Shown: in pieces, positions 42,685 through 52,045 of the stretch | Numbering within the stretch: the first letter of the stretch is position 1 | How the letters are laid out: each line of letters opens with the position of its first letter | NCBI RefSeq assembly: GCF_015207005.2 | Contig: NZ_JADEXS020000001.1 | Coordinates: 7,463,001-7,527,000, forward strand | Reading direction: 5' to 3' | Length of the DNA stretch: 64,000 nt | Source: Desmonostoc muscorum LEGE 12446 | GTDB lineage: Bacteria > Cyanobacteriota > Cyanobacteriia > Cyanobacteriales > Nostocaceae | Position numbers and translations under genes: made by a program | The notes under the pieces: model-generated | The model's database searches: none | What the model saw: only the letters and a program-made list of their open reading frames with translations | Told to the model about the DNA's origin: nothing

Positions 42685-43173
42685 ATGACTGCCAAAATCC
42701 ACTTTATCTCAGGCTTACCGCGTTCCGGTTCTACTTTACTCGGAGCCTTACTGCGGCAAAATCCCCGATTTCACGCCAGTATGTCTAGCCCCGTCGGTAG
42801 TCTGGTAAACCGAATGCTGGAAGCGATGAGCGAAGACAACGAATATTCTGTCTTTATCACCCCTGAGCAAAAACGGGCATTAACCTTAACGATATTTTCA
42901 ACATTCTACCAGCCGCAAGCTCAAAAAGAAGTCATCTTTGATACTAATCGGCTGTGGTGTAGCAAATTGTCCTTAATTCAAGAGCTATTTCCTGGCTCAA
43001 AGGTGATTTGCTGCGTGCGGAATGTTGCTTGGATTATGGATAGCATCGAACGGCTGATTAGAAAAAATGCTTTTGATGTGTCGCGGATGTTTAATAATCC
43101 TGGTGAACGCTCCACAGTTTACACATGTGATTGTCGCCCAGCCGATAGAAGCGGTGAGGTAATGAAGCTTTAA
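42685..43173 (+). pseudogene. Truncated sulfotransferase
   Basis: 162 residues. It begins with the PAPS-binding loop FISGLPRSGSTLLGALLRQN and keeps VICCVRNVAWIMDSIERLIRK, the 3'-phosphate-binding Arg region of the sulfotransferase family. Family members are ~270-290 residues; here the homologous sequence stops near residue 145 and a short unrelated tail (YTCDCRPADRSGEV) ends the frame, directly followed by a degenerate 21-bp repeat array. I read it as a 3'-truncated gene, perhaps inactivated by repeat insertion or deletion. Confidence 0.8.
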
Positions 43174-43195
43174 ATTGTTCCTCTTTCCTACCAAG

Positions 43196-43285
43196 CTGCA
43201 AGTTTGATGTATTGACCTGCACCTTTGTTGCATTCACCTACAACAAAGTTACATTGACCTGCAACTTTGTTGCACTGACCTGCAA
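43196..43285 (+). repeat. Degenerate 21-bp repeat, ~4 units
   Basis: Units such as CTGCACCTTTGTTGCATTCAC and CTGCAACTTTGTTGCACTGAC belong to the 7940/12790 family but differ at several positions each. It lies between the sulfotransferase remnant and the CAP gene. Confidence 0.82.
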
Positions 43286-43310
43286 AAGCTAACCCAAGAT
43301 ATACAAAACC

Positions 43311-43895
43311 ATGAAGAAATTCTTTTCAACTCTAACCCTAACAACAGCTACAGCTTTAACCGTTGCGCTAACAGGAGGAGCAATGAGCAGTGACTCCGTT
43401 TTAGGCCAGACATCTATTGACTTAGCGACGTTACGTAGCGCCGCTGTGTCTAAACACAACACTTATCGAGCCACACATAAAAGCCCTAACATCACCATCA
43501 GTGATTCCCTAAATAGTAGCGCTCAAGCTTGGGCTGAGAAGATTGCCAGTAGTGGAGAATTTGAACACAGTACTAATCGCAACAATGTGGGAGAGAACAT
43601 ATACGCTTCTTACAGTACACAAAGCACCGTAGACCCAACCACCCTTGGCAATACAGCAGTTAAGGAGTGGTACGACGAAATTAAAGATTATAACTACGCC
43701 AATCCCGGATTTTCTAGCGAAACAGGGCATTTCACTCAAGTGGTGTGGAAGGGCAGTACGCAATTAGGCTGTGGTGCAGCACAAGGCACTGCAACGATTG
43801 AAGGTACTAATTATAACGCCTTCTATGTGGTCTGTCAGTACGCTCCTGCTGGGAATGTGCAAGGGCAGTTTCCTGATAACGTACTCAAACCTTAG
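43311..43895 (+). CDS. Secreted CAP/SCP (PR-1-like) domain protein
   Basis: 194 residues. Residues 1-~33 are a signal peptide (TLTLTTATALTVALTGGA). The CAP domain shows KHNTYRATHKSP, FEHSTNRNNVGENIY, TGHFTQVVWKGSTQLGCG and YVVCQYAPAGN. The conserved His/Glu residues of the family cavity (GENIY, GHFTQVVW) are in place and the Cys pair could form a disulfide. CAP proteins are extracellular with varied roles; the function here is unknown. Its promoter region contains the degenerate 21-bp repeats. Confidence 0.9.
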   Translation: MKKFFSTLTLTTATALTVALTGGAMSSDSVLGQTSIDLATLRSAAVSKHNTYRATHKSPNITISDSLNSSAQAWAEKIASSGEFEHSTNRNNVGENIYASYSTQSTVDPTTLGNTAVKEWYDEIKDYNYANPGFSSETGHFTQVVWKGSTQLGCGAAQGTATIEGTNYNAFYVVCQYAPAGNVQGQFPDNVLKP

Positions 43896-44723
43896 TACTT
43901 TGTCAAGCAAGTTTTGAGGGTTGGTAGTAAGCACTTTAGTGCTTAAAAGAATCAGGACTAAAGTCCTGACTACAAACTCAATTATCCATAAATTCAACAT
44001 TGTAGAGACCCAAAATTTCGTCTCTGTACAAGGGTTTCCTCAACTTGTCTTTACCCCCCTTAATCCCCTCTTGGAAAGCAGGGAGACCAGAAATAAATCT
44101 AATCTAGTTCCCTCCCCTTTACAAGGGGAGGGTTAGGGTGGGGTAAAACGGCTGTAGGACAAAGGTTTGAGCTTAAGTTGATACCAATGAACATTGTTGT
44201 GCCCCTACGATAACCTTTACCTCCCCAAGCTGCAATCTGCTGTAAGTCATTCACCTCAAACAAAAGAAGTAAATCAAATGGCAAATTTCATCGTCAACCA
44301 AGCCACCGATGACGACTTTGATGCATGAGCGTTGCAAAAATTAGCCATGCTCAGTCTTTATGTAGAGGCGTTGGCGTAGCCCACCGTAGGTATCGCCACT
44401 CTCATCATTCAACATAAGTATTAATTATATAGGACAAAGATCCTAGTTTTGACTAGGATCTTTGTTCGATGCGGTAATTAAGCAGATAGCTGTATAATCT
44501 ATCTTGCCAAAGTAAAAATTTAGACAACTGCCTAACCGAGCAGACATCAAACCAGTTTTAATGCTCAAACGCAGACGGTGCAGGGGAATATTTGACTGCG
44601 TTTTCTTAACCTAAATGCTAATTCTTTATTAAATAAAGTCGCATTAGTCACGCGCCTGTGGGAGTATTCAATGATCCAGGGTCACAAATCAAAGCTAATT
44701 AGTCTCCTTTAAACCAACAACCA
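43896..44723. other. Repeat-rich gap, including a leftover gene start
   Basis: It holds an inverted repeat around 43931-43970 (AGTGCTTAAAAGAATCAGGACTAAAGTC.. words), a TTAATCCCCTCTTGGAAAG../CTCCCCTTTACAAGGGGAG repeat at 44050-44140, and a 16-codon frame at 44278-44328 (MANFIVNQATDDDFDA) that looks like the leftover start of a Ca-binding repeat protein. The second copy of the 114-bp upstream element lies at 44423-44536. Confidence 0.6.
44423..44536 (+). promoter_or_regulatory. Upstream element with 13-bp hairpin, copy 2
   Basis: Similar to 42502-42615, with the stem ACAAAGATCCTAG-TTTTGA-CTAGGATCTTTGT (44434-44465) now fully Watson-Crick, then CGATGCGGTAA and GCTGTATAATC. It precedes the gene at 44724. 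Confidence 0.6.
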
Positions 44724-45950
44724 ATGCAAACCCCTGTTTCTGCCCCTATTAGGCTAGAAATGAACGCTTGTGAGCAATTCGGCTCTTGGCTATACGAGCA
44801 AAATCTCAGCTTGGCATTCACAACCTACCAAACCAACCGCCTTTTTTTCGTTGGTAGCCAAGCGAACGGACAGCTGAAGCTCAACGAAAGACTATTCGAC
44901 AAACCAATGGGGCTATATGTAGCAGGCAAAAGCCTCTACATGACTACCCGCTACCAACTCTGGCATTTTGATAACTTCTTGGGTAATGGCGAAAAGTACA
45001 AGGAATGCGTTAGCGGAGCGCTGCTGGAAGCAGATCGCCTTTATGTCCCCCGCACCGCCTACACCACCGGTGATGTCAACGCCCATGAAGTAGTCTTGGA
45101 CGATGCAGGAAAAGTTATTTTTGTCAATACCGACTTTAGTTGTTTAGCCACCCTCAGCCCAGACTACAACTTTGTCCCCATTTGGCAACCGCCCTTCATC
45201 TCCAAACTTGTCGCCGAAGACCGCTGTCATCTCAATGGTTTAGCGATGGTAGAGGGCAAACCCGGCTATGTCACCGCCTGTAGTACCACAGATACAGCCG
45301 CCGGGTGGCGTAATCATCGCGTCGATGGCGGAGTCGTCATCGACGTTAACCAAAACGAAATTATTGCCACAGGCTTATCCATGCCCCATTCTCCCCGTTG
45401 GTATCAGGGGAAATTATGGTTACTCAATTCCGGCACAGGGGAATTAGGCTACATCGAGGATCGTCAATTCCATCCCATCACCTTCTGCCCTGGATTTGTG
45501 CGCGGATTAGCCTTTTGGCAAAACTTCGCCTTTGTGGGACTATCTCAATTACGTTCCCAGAGTTTTACCGGATTAACTCTAGAAAACCGCTTAAATTCCC
45601 AAGGAAATCGCCCCCAATGTGGCTTAATGGTAATTGACTTGCAGACAGGCACAGCCCTGCACTGGCTATATTTTCAGGGAGTAATTGAAGAACTATTTGA
45701 TGTTGTAGTTCTGCCTGGGGCGCTACAACCCCAAGCAATTGGTTTACAGTCAGACGAAATTCAGCGCCTAGTCACATTTCCCAACAGTGGCGGCATTGTC
45801 ACCACCAAACCCACCGCCAAACGTCCCAGTTTAGGAACAGCCCCCCCTGTCGCTGGTTTACCCACACAACAAATTACCCCCCTTAATCCCCCCTTAGAAA
45901 GGGGGAAATCGGACAATCTAGTTCCCTCCCCTTTACAAGGGGAGGGTTAG
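44724..45950 (+). CDS. TIGR03032-like beta-propeller protein with repeat-derived tail
   Basis: 408 residues. The first ~355 residues look like the TIGR03032 family (LSLAFTTYQTNRLFFVG, HLNGLAMVEGKPGYVTA, LSMPHSPRWYQGKLWLLNSG, GELGYI), a six-bladed propeller type of unknown function. The last ~25 residues (ITPLNPPLERG..LVPSPLQGEG) are translated from the dispersed TTAATCCCCCCTTAGAAAGGG../CTCCCCTTTACAAGGGGAG repeat, so the natural end is lost. The reading frame after the repeat continues as the GNAT gene, whose upstream frame is open through GTSSEAVFSSGDQIRYQR. The pair could once have been one fused gene. Confidence 0.82.
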   Translation: MQTPVSAPIRLEMNACEQFGSWLYEQNLSLAFTTYQTNRLFFVGSQANGQLKLNERLFDKPMGLYVAGKSLYMTTRYQLWHFDNFLGNGEKYKECVSGALLEADRLYVPRTAYTTGDVNAHEVVLDDAGKVIFVNTDFSCLATLSPDYNFVPIWQPPFISKLVAEDRCHLNGLAMVEGKPGYVTACSTTDTAAGWRNHRVDGGVVIDVNQNEIIATGLSMPHSPRWYQGKLWLLNSGTGELGYIEDRQFHPITFCPGFVRGLAFWQNFAFVGLSQLRSQSFTGLTLENRLNSQGNRPQCGLMVIDLQTGTALHWLYFQGVIEELFDVVVLPGALQPQAIGLQSDEIQRLVTFPNSGGIVTTKPTAKRPSLGTAPPVAGLPTQQITPLNPPLERGKSDNLVPSPLQGEG

Positions 45951-45957
45951 GTGGGGT
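45880..45957 (+). repeat. Dispersed C-rich repeat at the gene junction
   Basis: ACCCCCCTTAATCCCCCCTT.. to ..CCCCTTTACAAGGGGAGGG. Other copies are at 44050-44140 and, reversed and split by the 208-bp MITE, at 9927-10220. It provides the 3' end of the preceding reading frame. Confidence 0.85.
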
Positions 45958-46017
45958 AATCCCGGAACTAGTAGTGAAGCAGTCTTTTCAAGCGGGGATC
46001 AAATCCGTTACCAACGG

Positions 46018-46857
46018 GTGTATCACCTCAACAGCAGCAACGCCCTCGACTACAATCACCTCACCTATCCCAGCCTGCAAAAACGCTGGCGAACTCAACC
46101 GCCCCAAGGCGAATTAACTGGGCTTTCTGCTTCCCTAGACGGTGCAATAGTCGGCTTTGCCATCAGCGAACGTTTAAACCCCCAACAAGCCGAAATCATC
46201 TCCCTATTCGTCTTACCCGAATACCGTAGTCAAGGAATTGGCACGAGGTTAGTCGCCTATTTAGAACAAGAATTAGCCCAACAGGGATGTGTTGAAATTA
46301 CCCTCAGCTATTCAACCAGTACACTTACCAATGTCGCTTTAGAACCGCTACTGCAAAAGCTACATTGGCAATCACCCCAAATTAACTTGGTGCTTGGCAA
46401 AACCGCTACAGAAAAAATTGCCCAAGCCCCTTGGTTAAACAAGTATCCCCTACCTCCAGCCTTTGAGGTGTTTCCTTGGTTAGATGCCCGTTTATCCCTG
46501 CCGCCTAATGTTGAGGCACACCGCTTAGAACCCCTAAATAGCTTGGGATTGCGCTATCAGGGGGAGGTTATTGGTTGGGTGTTAACCCATCGGGTGGCAC
46601 CTGACACAATTCGCTACACCACTTTTTCAATTGCACAAGCATTCCAGAAGCGGGGGCGAGGGGTTTCGCTGTTAGCGTCAGCGATTCGTCGTCAAGTTGA
46701 CAGTGGTGTTCCCTACCTCACGGGTTCGGTTTTTTACCGATATCCGCGTTTGTTGAAGTTTGTCGAACGACACCTGACACCCTATTTAACTGGGGTAGGG
46801 GAAGTGCGGCAAACGAGTAAGTTGATTAACCCTACATTTGAATCAAGAGAAAACTAA
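46018..46857 (+). CDS. GNAT-family acetyltransferase
   Basis: 279 residues with a GTG start at 46018; the frame is open further upstream without ATG, so the true start is uncertain. The acetyl-CoA loop VLPEYRSQGIGTRLVAYLEQ lies near residue 75 in the first GNAT domain. A second, weaker GNAT-like half follows (YTTFSIAQAFQKRGRGVSLL). The substrate is unknown. It may be the C-terminal part of an original fusion with the TIGR03032-like protein. Confidence 0.8.
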   Translation: MYHLNSSNALDYNHLTYPSLQKRWRTQPPQGELTGLSASLDGAIVGFAISERLNPQQAEIISLFVLPEYRSQGIGTRLVAYLEQELAQQGCVEITLSYSTSTLTNVALEPLLQKLHWQSPQINLVLGKTATEKIAQAPWLNKYPLPPAFEVFPWLDARLSLPPNVEAHRLEPLNSLGLRYQGEVIGWVLTHRVAPDTIRYTTFSIAQAFQKRGRGVSLLASAIRRQVDSGVPYLTGSVFYRYPRLLKFVERHLTPYLTGVGEVRQTSKLINPTFESREN

Positions 46858-47034
46858 CATGGCTGACCCGAATTTTAAAGCCCCAATTACCAACCCCTTC
46901 GGACTGACGGGTGTAACACTTTCTTCTAAACCCACCTTAGCCGATATCGATGGCGATGGAGACTTGGATGCTTTTGTGGGGAATTTTTACGGCAATACCG
47001 CGTTCTACCGCAACACTGGAACTACTGCTGCTCC

Positions 47035-48982
47035 GGGAGCAATGCGATTTTGTGAGATGACCCCACCTGGAGAGCGATCGCTAATAAACTCTTACGTATA
47101 TATTTAGTATTTTATACAAAAGTTGCAGCAATATTGCTTAGAAGATACAACCTGCTACCAAAAACAAAGTTTCTGTACATTGTTGCTACTAGAAAAAAAG
47201 GTAAAATTTCCTTTCAGGAATAGTTTTGAAATAGGAAGTATCTACCTTTATGAAAAAAAATATATCTGCAAATTTAAATTTTGCCGATTCATTATCAGAT
47301 TTTCAAAAGGATGTGACTAACCTTTTAGATTTGAAAAATATCGAGGAGTGGTCTGGAAAAATAGTTAAAGAAAGAGAAGAAAAAATTAGACAGGCTGCCT
47401 TAGTTTTAGCGGGTCAATGTATCGCCATATTATTGCATAAGCTTTCTCAATCAGAGTCGGCTCATCAAACAGCAATTAATCAAACCAAAGGATGGTGGCA
47501 TACCGACACACAAAGACACGGTTATACGAAGAGGGAAATATTAACAGTAGGTAATGTTGTAGTAAATCTTAAATTACCATACGTTGTTCAAAAAAGAGAA
47601 AAGAAAGCGAAGAATAAATCTACTAATGTTGGATTCTGCCCCTTGCTAAAATGGTTAGGAATGTCAGAAGGCTTGACCCCATTAGTTTGGTCAGATATTA
47701 CAAAATATGGTGCCATAGCTAGTTCTTTTGAAGCCGCACATACAATCCTGGGTGATTGGGGAATTAATATTAGTCTTAAACGAATTGAACGATTGACATA
47801 TAAATTTGGTCAAATCAGCATTGATTTACGTCAAACTAAAATATCTAACTTGCAACAAGGTAAATTACCTGGTGGGAATATACTTAAAGACCAGAGAGTT
47901 GTGATTGCTGTAGATGGTGGCAGGAGTAGAATTAGGATTAATAAAAAAGGTAGAAAAAATCTCAAAACAAACAAGCACGGCTTTACAGGGGAATGGGTTG
48001 AGCCAAAATTATTAACAATTTATGTGGTTGATGAACAGGGTAAAAAAGTTAAAAATGGCGAAATAAACATTGTAAATGATGGCACTTATGAAGACTATAA
48101 AGGCTTTTTGCCAATTTTAGAAATGCATCTGATTAGTTTGGGAATTAGTCAAGCAAAACAAGTTTTATTAGTTGCTGACGGTGCTGAATGGATTTGGAAG
48201 CATATTCCCCCTCTTTTAAAGAAATTGAAATCTCCCGATGCGACTTATCAATTATTTGATTTTTACCATGTTACTGAACGGCTACAGAAATTTGCTGATG
48301 TAGCGTTTAGTGATGATAAGGAGCGGAATAATTGGTTTAAAAAAGCACGGAGAACTTTAAAAAAAAGTAATGCCATGACCATAATTAGGCAGATGGATGA
48401 ATTTATATCTGAAGCTACGGGAGAGCGTTGTAAAACTATGGTCACACAGAGAAATTACCTTTTACGTGCCTATCGTGAAAGGCGTTTAAATTACGCTAAG
48501 ATACTAGACCAAAAACTACCAATAGGTAGTGGAGCAATTGAGAGTTTAATTCGTCAAGTTGTCAACTTAAGAATCAAGGGTAACAGTAAATTTTGGTTGA
48601 AAGAAAATGCAGAAATTATCTTACATCTGCGTTGTCAATGGATGGCTGGAAGTTGGGATAATTTTTGTGGTTCTATCTTTAATTCTTTTATCAAACCCCA
48701 AGCTGCTTGATAAATTTTATACTTTAATCTTGCCTTTAATTTACTTTTTGACATAATTCATACTAAGTATGAAAGGCTGATTGCAGATATTTTTATAAAA
48801 AATCGTCAAATGACTTGCTATTAATCTTTTTGAGATATTTCATCAAGATGAATTTTTGTGCAAACCAGTATTTTATTTGCAAATAAAATCACCTTGTACC
48901 TAAATATAATTTTTAGCGATGGCTACGCCCGCCGCAGGCATCGCTTGTTTTTGACCAGACCTCACAAAATCGCATTGCTCCC
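47035..48982 (+). mobile_element. Complete insertion sequence, 1948 bp, ISKra4-like
   Basis: The left end GGGAGCAATGCGATTTTGTG is the reverse complement of the right end (..ATTGCTCCC), giving inverted repeats of about 22 bp. TGCTGCTCC is duplicated on both sides (47026-47034 and 48983-48991). The single transposase gene is intact. The 9-bp duplication and GGG ends fit the ISKra4 family as I remember it. The perfect duplication and exact reconstruction of the host frame indicate recent insertion. Confidence 0.9.
47250..48710 (+). CDS. Transposase of the 1948-bp IS (ISKra4-like)
   Basis: 486 residues, no frameshift. DDE-type residues plausibly lie in VVIAVDGGRSRIRI, LLVADGAEWIW and the C-terminal IGSGAIESLIRQVVNLRIKG. 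The FDFYHVTERLQKFAD segment is typical of ISKra4/ISLre2-type transposases. It catalyses cut- or copy-and-paste movement of the surrounding element. Its AT-rich composition differs from the host gene. Confidence 0.88.
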   Translation: MKKNISANLNFADSLSDFQKDVTNLLDLKNIEEWSGKIVKEREEKIRQAALVLAGQCIAILLHKLSQSESAHQTAINQTKGWWHTDTQRHGYTKREILTVGNVVVNLKLPYVVQKREKKAKNKSTNVGFCPLLKWLGMSEGLTPLVWSDITKYGAIASSFEAAHTILGDWGINISLKRIERLTYKFGQISIDLRQTKISNLQQGKLPGGNILKDQRVVIAVDGGRSRIRINKKGRKNLKTNKHGFTGEWVEPKLLTIYVVDEQGKKVKNGEINIVNDGTYEDYKGFLPILEMHLISLGISQAKQVLLVADGAEWIWKHIPPLLKKLKSPDATYQLFDFYHVTERLQKFADVAFSDDKERNNWFKKARRTLKKSNAMTIIRQMDEFISEATGERCKTMVTQRNYLLRAYRERRLNYAKILDQKLPIGSGAIESLIRQVVNLRIKGNSKFWLKENAEIILHLRCQWMAGSWDNFCGSIFNSFIKPQAA

Positions 48983-51087
48983 TGCTGCTCCCAGCTTCAC
49001 CTTTGAAGCCAACAATCCCTTCGGACTGACGAATGTAGGGAACGTTGCTGACCCCACCTTTGCCGATATCGATGGCGATGGGGACTTGGATGCTTTTGTG
49101 GGTAGGGGTGACGGCAATACCGTGTTCTACCGCAACACTGGAACTACGGCTGCTCCCAGTTTCACCTTGGAAGCCACCAACCCCTTCGGACTGACGGATG
49201 TGGGACTTTCTGCTAAACCCACTTTTGCCGATATCGATAACGATGGGGACTTGGATGTTTTTGTGGGTAGTCAGAACAACGGTATCAGTTTCTACCGCAA
49301 TACTGGAACTTCGGCTGCTCCCAGCTTCACCCTTGAAGCCACCAACCCCTTCGGACTGGCGAATGAGTTTGTGGCTTCACCCGCCTTTGCCGATATCGAT
49401 AACGATGGGGACTTGGATGCTTTTGTGGGTACTTACACGACCACTGCCGTGTTCTACCGCAACACTGGAAATGCCGGGACTCCCATCTTCACCTTTGAAG
49501 CCACCAACCCCTTCGGACTGACGAGTGTGGGTTATATTTCTTCACCCGCCTTTGCCGATATCGATGGTGATGGGGACGTGGATGCTTTTGTGGGTAATGT
49601 TAGCGGCAGTACCGTGTTCTTCGAGAATGACAGTGCGCCCACTGGTTCACCCACAGCCACGTTAAGCAACACCGCCGAAGATACAGCCATCACAATTACT
49701 GCGGCTGACTTATTAGCAGGGTTCAGCGATGTGGATAGTACCCTCTTGGTTGTTAACTTAACTGCGACTAACGGTGCATTGGTGGACAACTTGAATGGGA
49801 CTTATACCTTCACTCCGACTGCCAACTTTAACGGCGCAGTTAATCTGACCTACGATGTCACTGATGGCACAACAACCTTAACTGGACAAACTCAGACTTT
49901 CTCTGTAACCCCAGTTAACGATGCGCCAACAGGTTCACCCACTGCGACGTTAAGCAACACACCAGAAGATACAGCCATTAATATTACTGCGGCTGACTTA
50001 TTGGCAGGTTTTACGGATGTAGATACCAGTGATACCCTTTCAGTTACCAACTTAACTGCGACTAATGGTGCATTGGTAAATAACAATAATGGGACTTATA
50101 CCTTCACCCCAACTGCCAACTTTAATGGTGCAGTTAATCTGACTTACGATGTGACTGATGGCACAGCAACCTTAACTGGACAAACCCGCAGTTTCTCTGT
50201 CACCCCCGTTAACGATGCGCCTGTTGCTGTTGATGACAGTGTTTCCACATTCTTTGGTACTCCTGTCAACATCGCAGTTAGTAGCCTACTGGCAAATGAT
50301 AGCGATGTTGATAGCACCGGACTCAGCATCACTGGTGTCAGCGGTGCTACTAACGGTACTGCCGTCCTGAATAATAACGGCACAGCCGGCAACACCGCAG
50401 ATGATTTTGTTTCCTTTACGCCAAATCTTCTGTTCTCTGGTAATGCCAGCTTTAATTACACCCTCAGCGATGGTAGCCTCACTGATACTGCTACGGTGAC
50501 TGTGGCCGTCGGTCTGATCAATAATGGCACTAATTTCGCGGATAGTCTGATTGGCAGCATTGGTAACGACATCATCAACGGCGGCAATGGCAACGATACC
50601 ATCAAAGGCGGCGCAGGTGACGATAGCCTCTTTGGCGAGAATGGTAACGATGTCTTGTATGGCGATGGACTGATGGATGGCGGCGCGGGTAACGATACCC
50701 TCAACGGTGGTAATGGCGATGATACCCTCTACGGGGGTGGTGGTAGCGATCGCCTCTACGGTGGTAATGGCAACGATATCATCTTTGGTGGTTTTAGCAG
50801 CGATATCCTCACGGGTAACAACGGTAATGATACATTTGCCTTTGCTGCTGGAGAAGGGACTGATACCATTACTGATTTCTCTGACGGTAATGATTTGATT
50901 GGACTGTATGGTGGTTTAAGCTTTGGGCAACTGAGTTTCTCAGGTAGCAATATCAAAGTGACTTCGACGAATGAAATTTTGGCGACGCTGACTGGTATTA
51001 ATACGACGACGCTGACTGCTGCTGATTTTGTAACACTCTAGGATCGTAGCCTTTTTGGCTGATTGGTGATGCGATCGCGTTTTCTTT

Positions 51088-51180
51088 GGTAATGAGATTC
51101 GTTTAGGCAATCAAACTTTAGCGATACTGATTGCCTTTGATAGCACCACGCTGACGCAGAACAATTTTATCTCTGTTTAA
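51088..51180 (+). pseudogene. Leftover C-terminus of another RTX protein
   Basis: An open stretch without start encodes GNEIRLGNQTLAIL..TTLTQNNFISV-stop. It parallels the end of the gene just before it (..[26 protein letters not shown]). It is the decayed tail of a duplicated RTX gene. Confidence 0.7.
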
Positions 51181-51187
51181 GTTTATT

Positions 51188-51211
51188 GGGTGAGCAAATG
51201 TTTGCTCACCC
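51188..51211. terminator. GGGTGAGCAAA hairpin
   Basis: Perfect 11-bp arms with a TG loop. A near copy lies at 51933-51958 after the next gene, so it is both terminator-like and a dispersed repeat. Confidence 0.65.
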
Positions 51212-51225
51212 TACAAATTGGCTAA

Positions 51226-51385
51226 ATGCATTAATTTGTAACTTTGGTGCATCGACTTGCACCTTTGATGCATTAATTTGTAACTTTGGTGCATCGACCT
51301 GCAACTTAGTTGCATCGACTTGCACCTTTGATGCTTCGACTTACATCTTTGTTGCATTGGCTTGCACCTTTAATGCATCAAAGAG
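51226..51385 (+). repeat. 21-bp tandem repeat, ~7-8 divergent units
   Basis: Alternating ATGCATTAATTTGTAACTTTG and GTGCATCGACTTGCACCTTTG types, degenerating to the right. It is the fourth locus of the CTGCACCTTTGATGCATCGAC family in this window. Confidence 0.85.
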
Positions 51386-51500
51386 CAAAAATAAGCTTAT
51401 CCTTTTCTTAGAGGGTGTTTTATCTAAAAACTTCACCTTACTGATAGCTTTAGGGTTGCAATGGGTACATTAAATATGTACCTTATAACAGTATGCTGAT

Positions 51501-51869
51501 ATGCCTACCCAAGATACAACACGCCGTTTGCGCCCTCAATTAATTAGTGAAGATGTTAATTCATGGCACGGCTTACAAACGATCGCCACTTATGAAACAA
51601 CCCGTGCTGATGCTTCTGCTACCAACTTACAGCAAGCTTATCAAGCTATGTTGACCCAGCAACAAGCTGAAACCGAAAAACTAGCTTTATACCGGGCTGC
51701 GGCTGATGCTGCGCGATTAGCAGAATGGGAATTTCACAATGCGGTATTAGGGATGAAAGAAGTTGTGCGTGGGCAATATGGATTAGACAGCGATCAAGCT
51801 CAAGCGGTAGGATTGAAGAAAAAATCAGACTACAAGCGTCCCAGCCGCAAAAAGTTAGTCGCATCATGA
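51501..51869 (+). CDS. Small helical protein of unknown function
   Basis: 122 residues. The middle is one long Ala/Gln-rich helix (LQQAYQAMLTQQQAETEKLA). The end is basic (KKKSDYKRPSRKKLV). No signal peptide or membrane span is visible. The basic tail could bind nucleic acid. Family not recognised. A GGGTGGGCAAATGTTTGCTCACCC hairpin-like repeat follows at 51933-51958. Confidence 0.7.
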   Translation: MPTQDTTRRLRPQLISEDVNSWHGLQTIATYETTRADASATNLQQAYQAMLTQQQAETEKLALYRAAADAARLAEWEFHNAVLGMKEVVRGQYGLDSDQAQAVGLKKKSDYKRPSRKKLVAS

Positions 51870-52007
51870 GCTATGAAAAACTAGCACATTTTAGATGTGC
51901 GATCGCTCTATATATTTACATATAAAACCAAAAGGGTGGGCAAATGTTTGCTCACCCTACTTTTTACTAGAAGTTCTTGAATTTAGCGTTGGCGCACCCC
52001 GTCGCTA

Positions 52008-52039
52008 GCATTGCTCTTTTCCGTGGAAAAGAGCAATGC
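52008..52039 (-). terminator. 15-bp perfect hairpin after ndhD copy 2
   Basis: GCATTGCTCTTTTCC-GT-GGAAAAGAGCAATGC, 7 bp beyond the ndhD stop on the minus strand. A strong stem with a 2-nt centre. Confidence 0.75.
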
Positions 52040-52045
52040 ACCAGG

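Larger units (their letters stand above)
46859..51041 (+). pseudogene. FG-GAP/cadherin-like/RTX protein gene interrupted by an IS
   Basis: The ATG at 46859 (MADPNFKAPITNPFGL) begins an FG-GAP protein that breaks at 47034 and resumes in frame at 48992. Removing the IS and one copy of the 9-bp duplication joins the halves through ..TTAAP-SFTF.. to give 741 residues. Domains after the join: further FG-GAP-like repeats ([17 protein letters not shown]), two cadherin-like repeats ([20 protein letters not shown]), a third Ig-like domain, RTX nonapeptides ([20 protein letters not shown]) and an RTX cap. It is a smaller relative of the giant protein at 33148. The 48992-51041 part has no natural start and is probably silent. 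Confidence 0.88.

Noticed and set aside
51501..51869. Function for the small helical protein as a phage or partition protein
   Set aside because: Only helix propensity and a basic tail are visible, which is not enough for a call.
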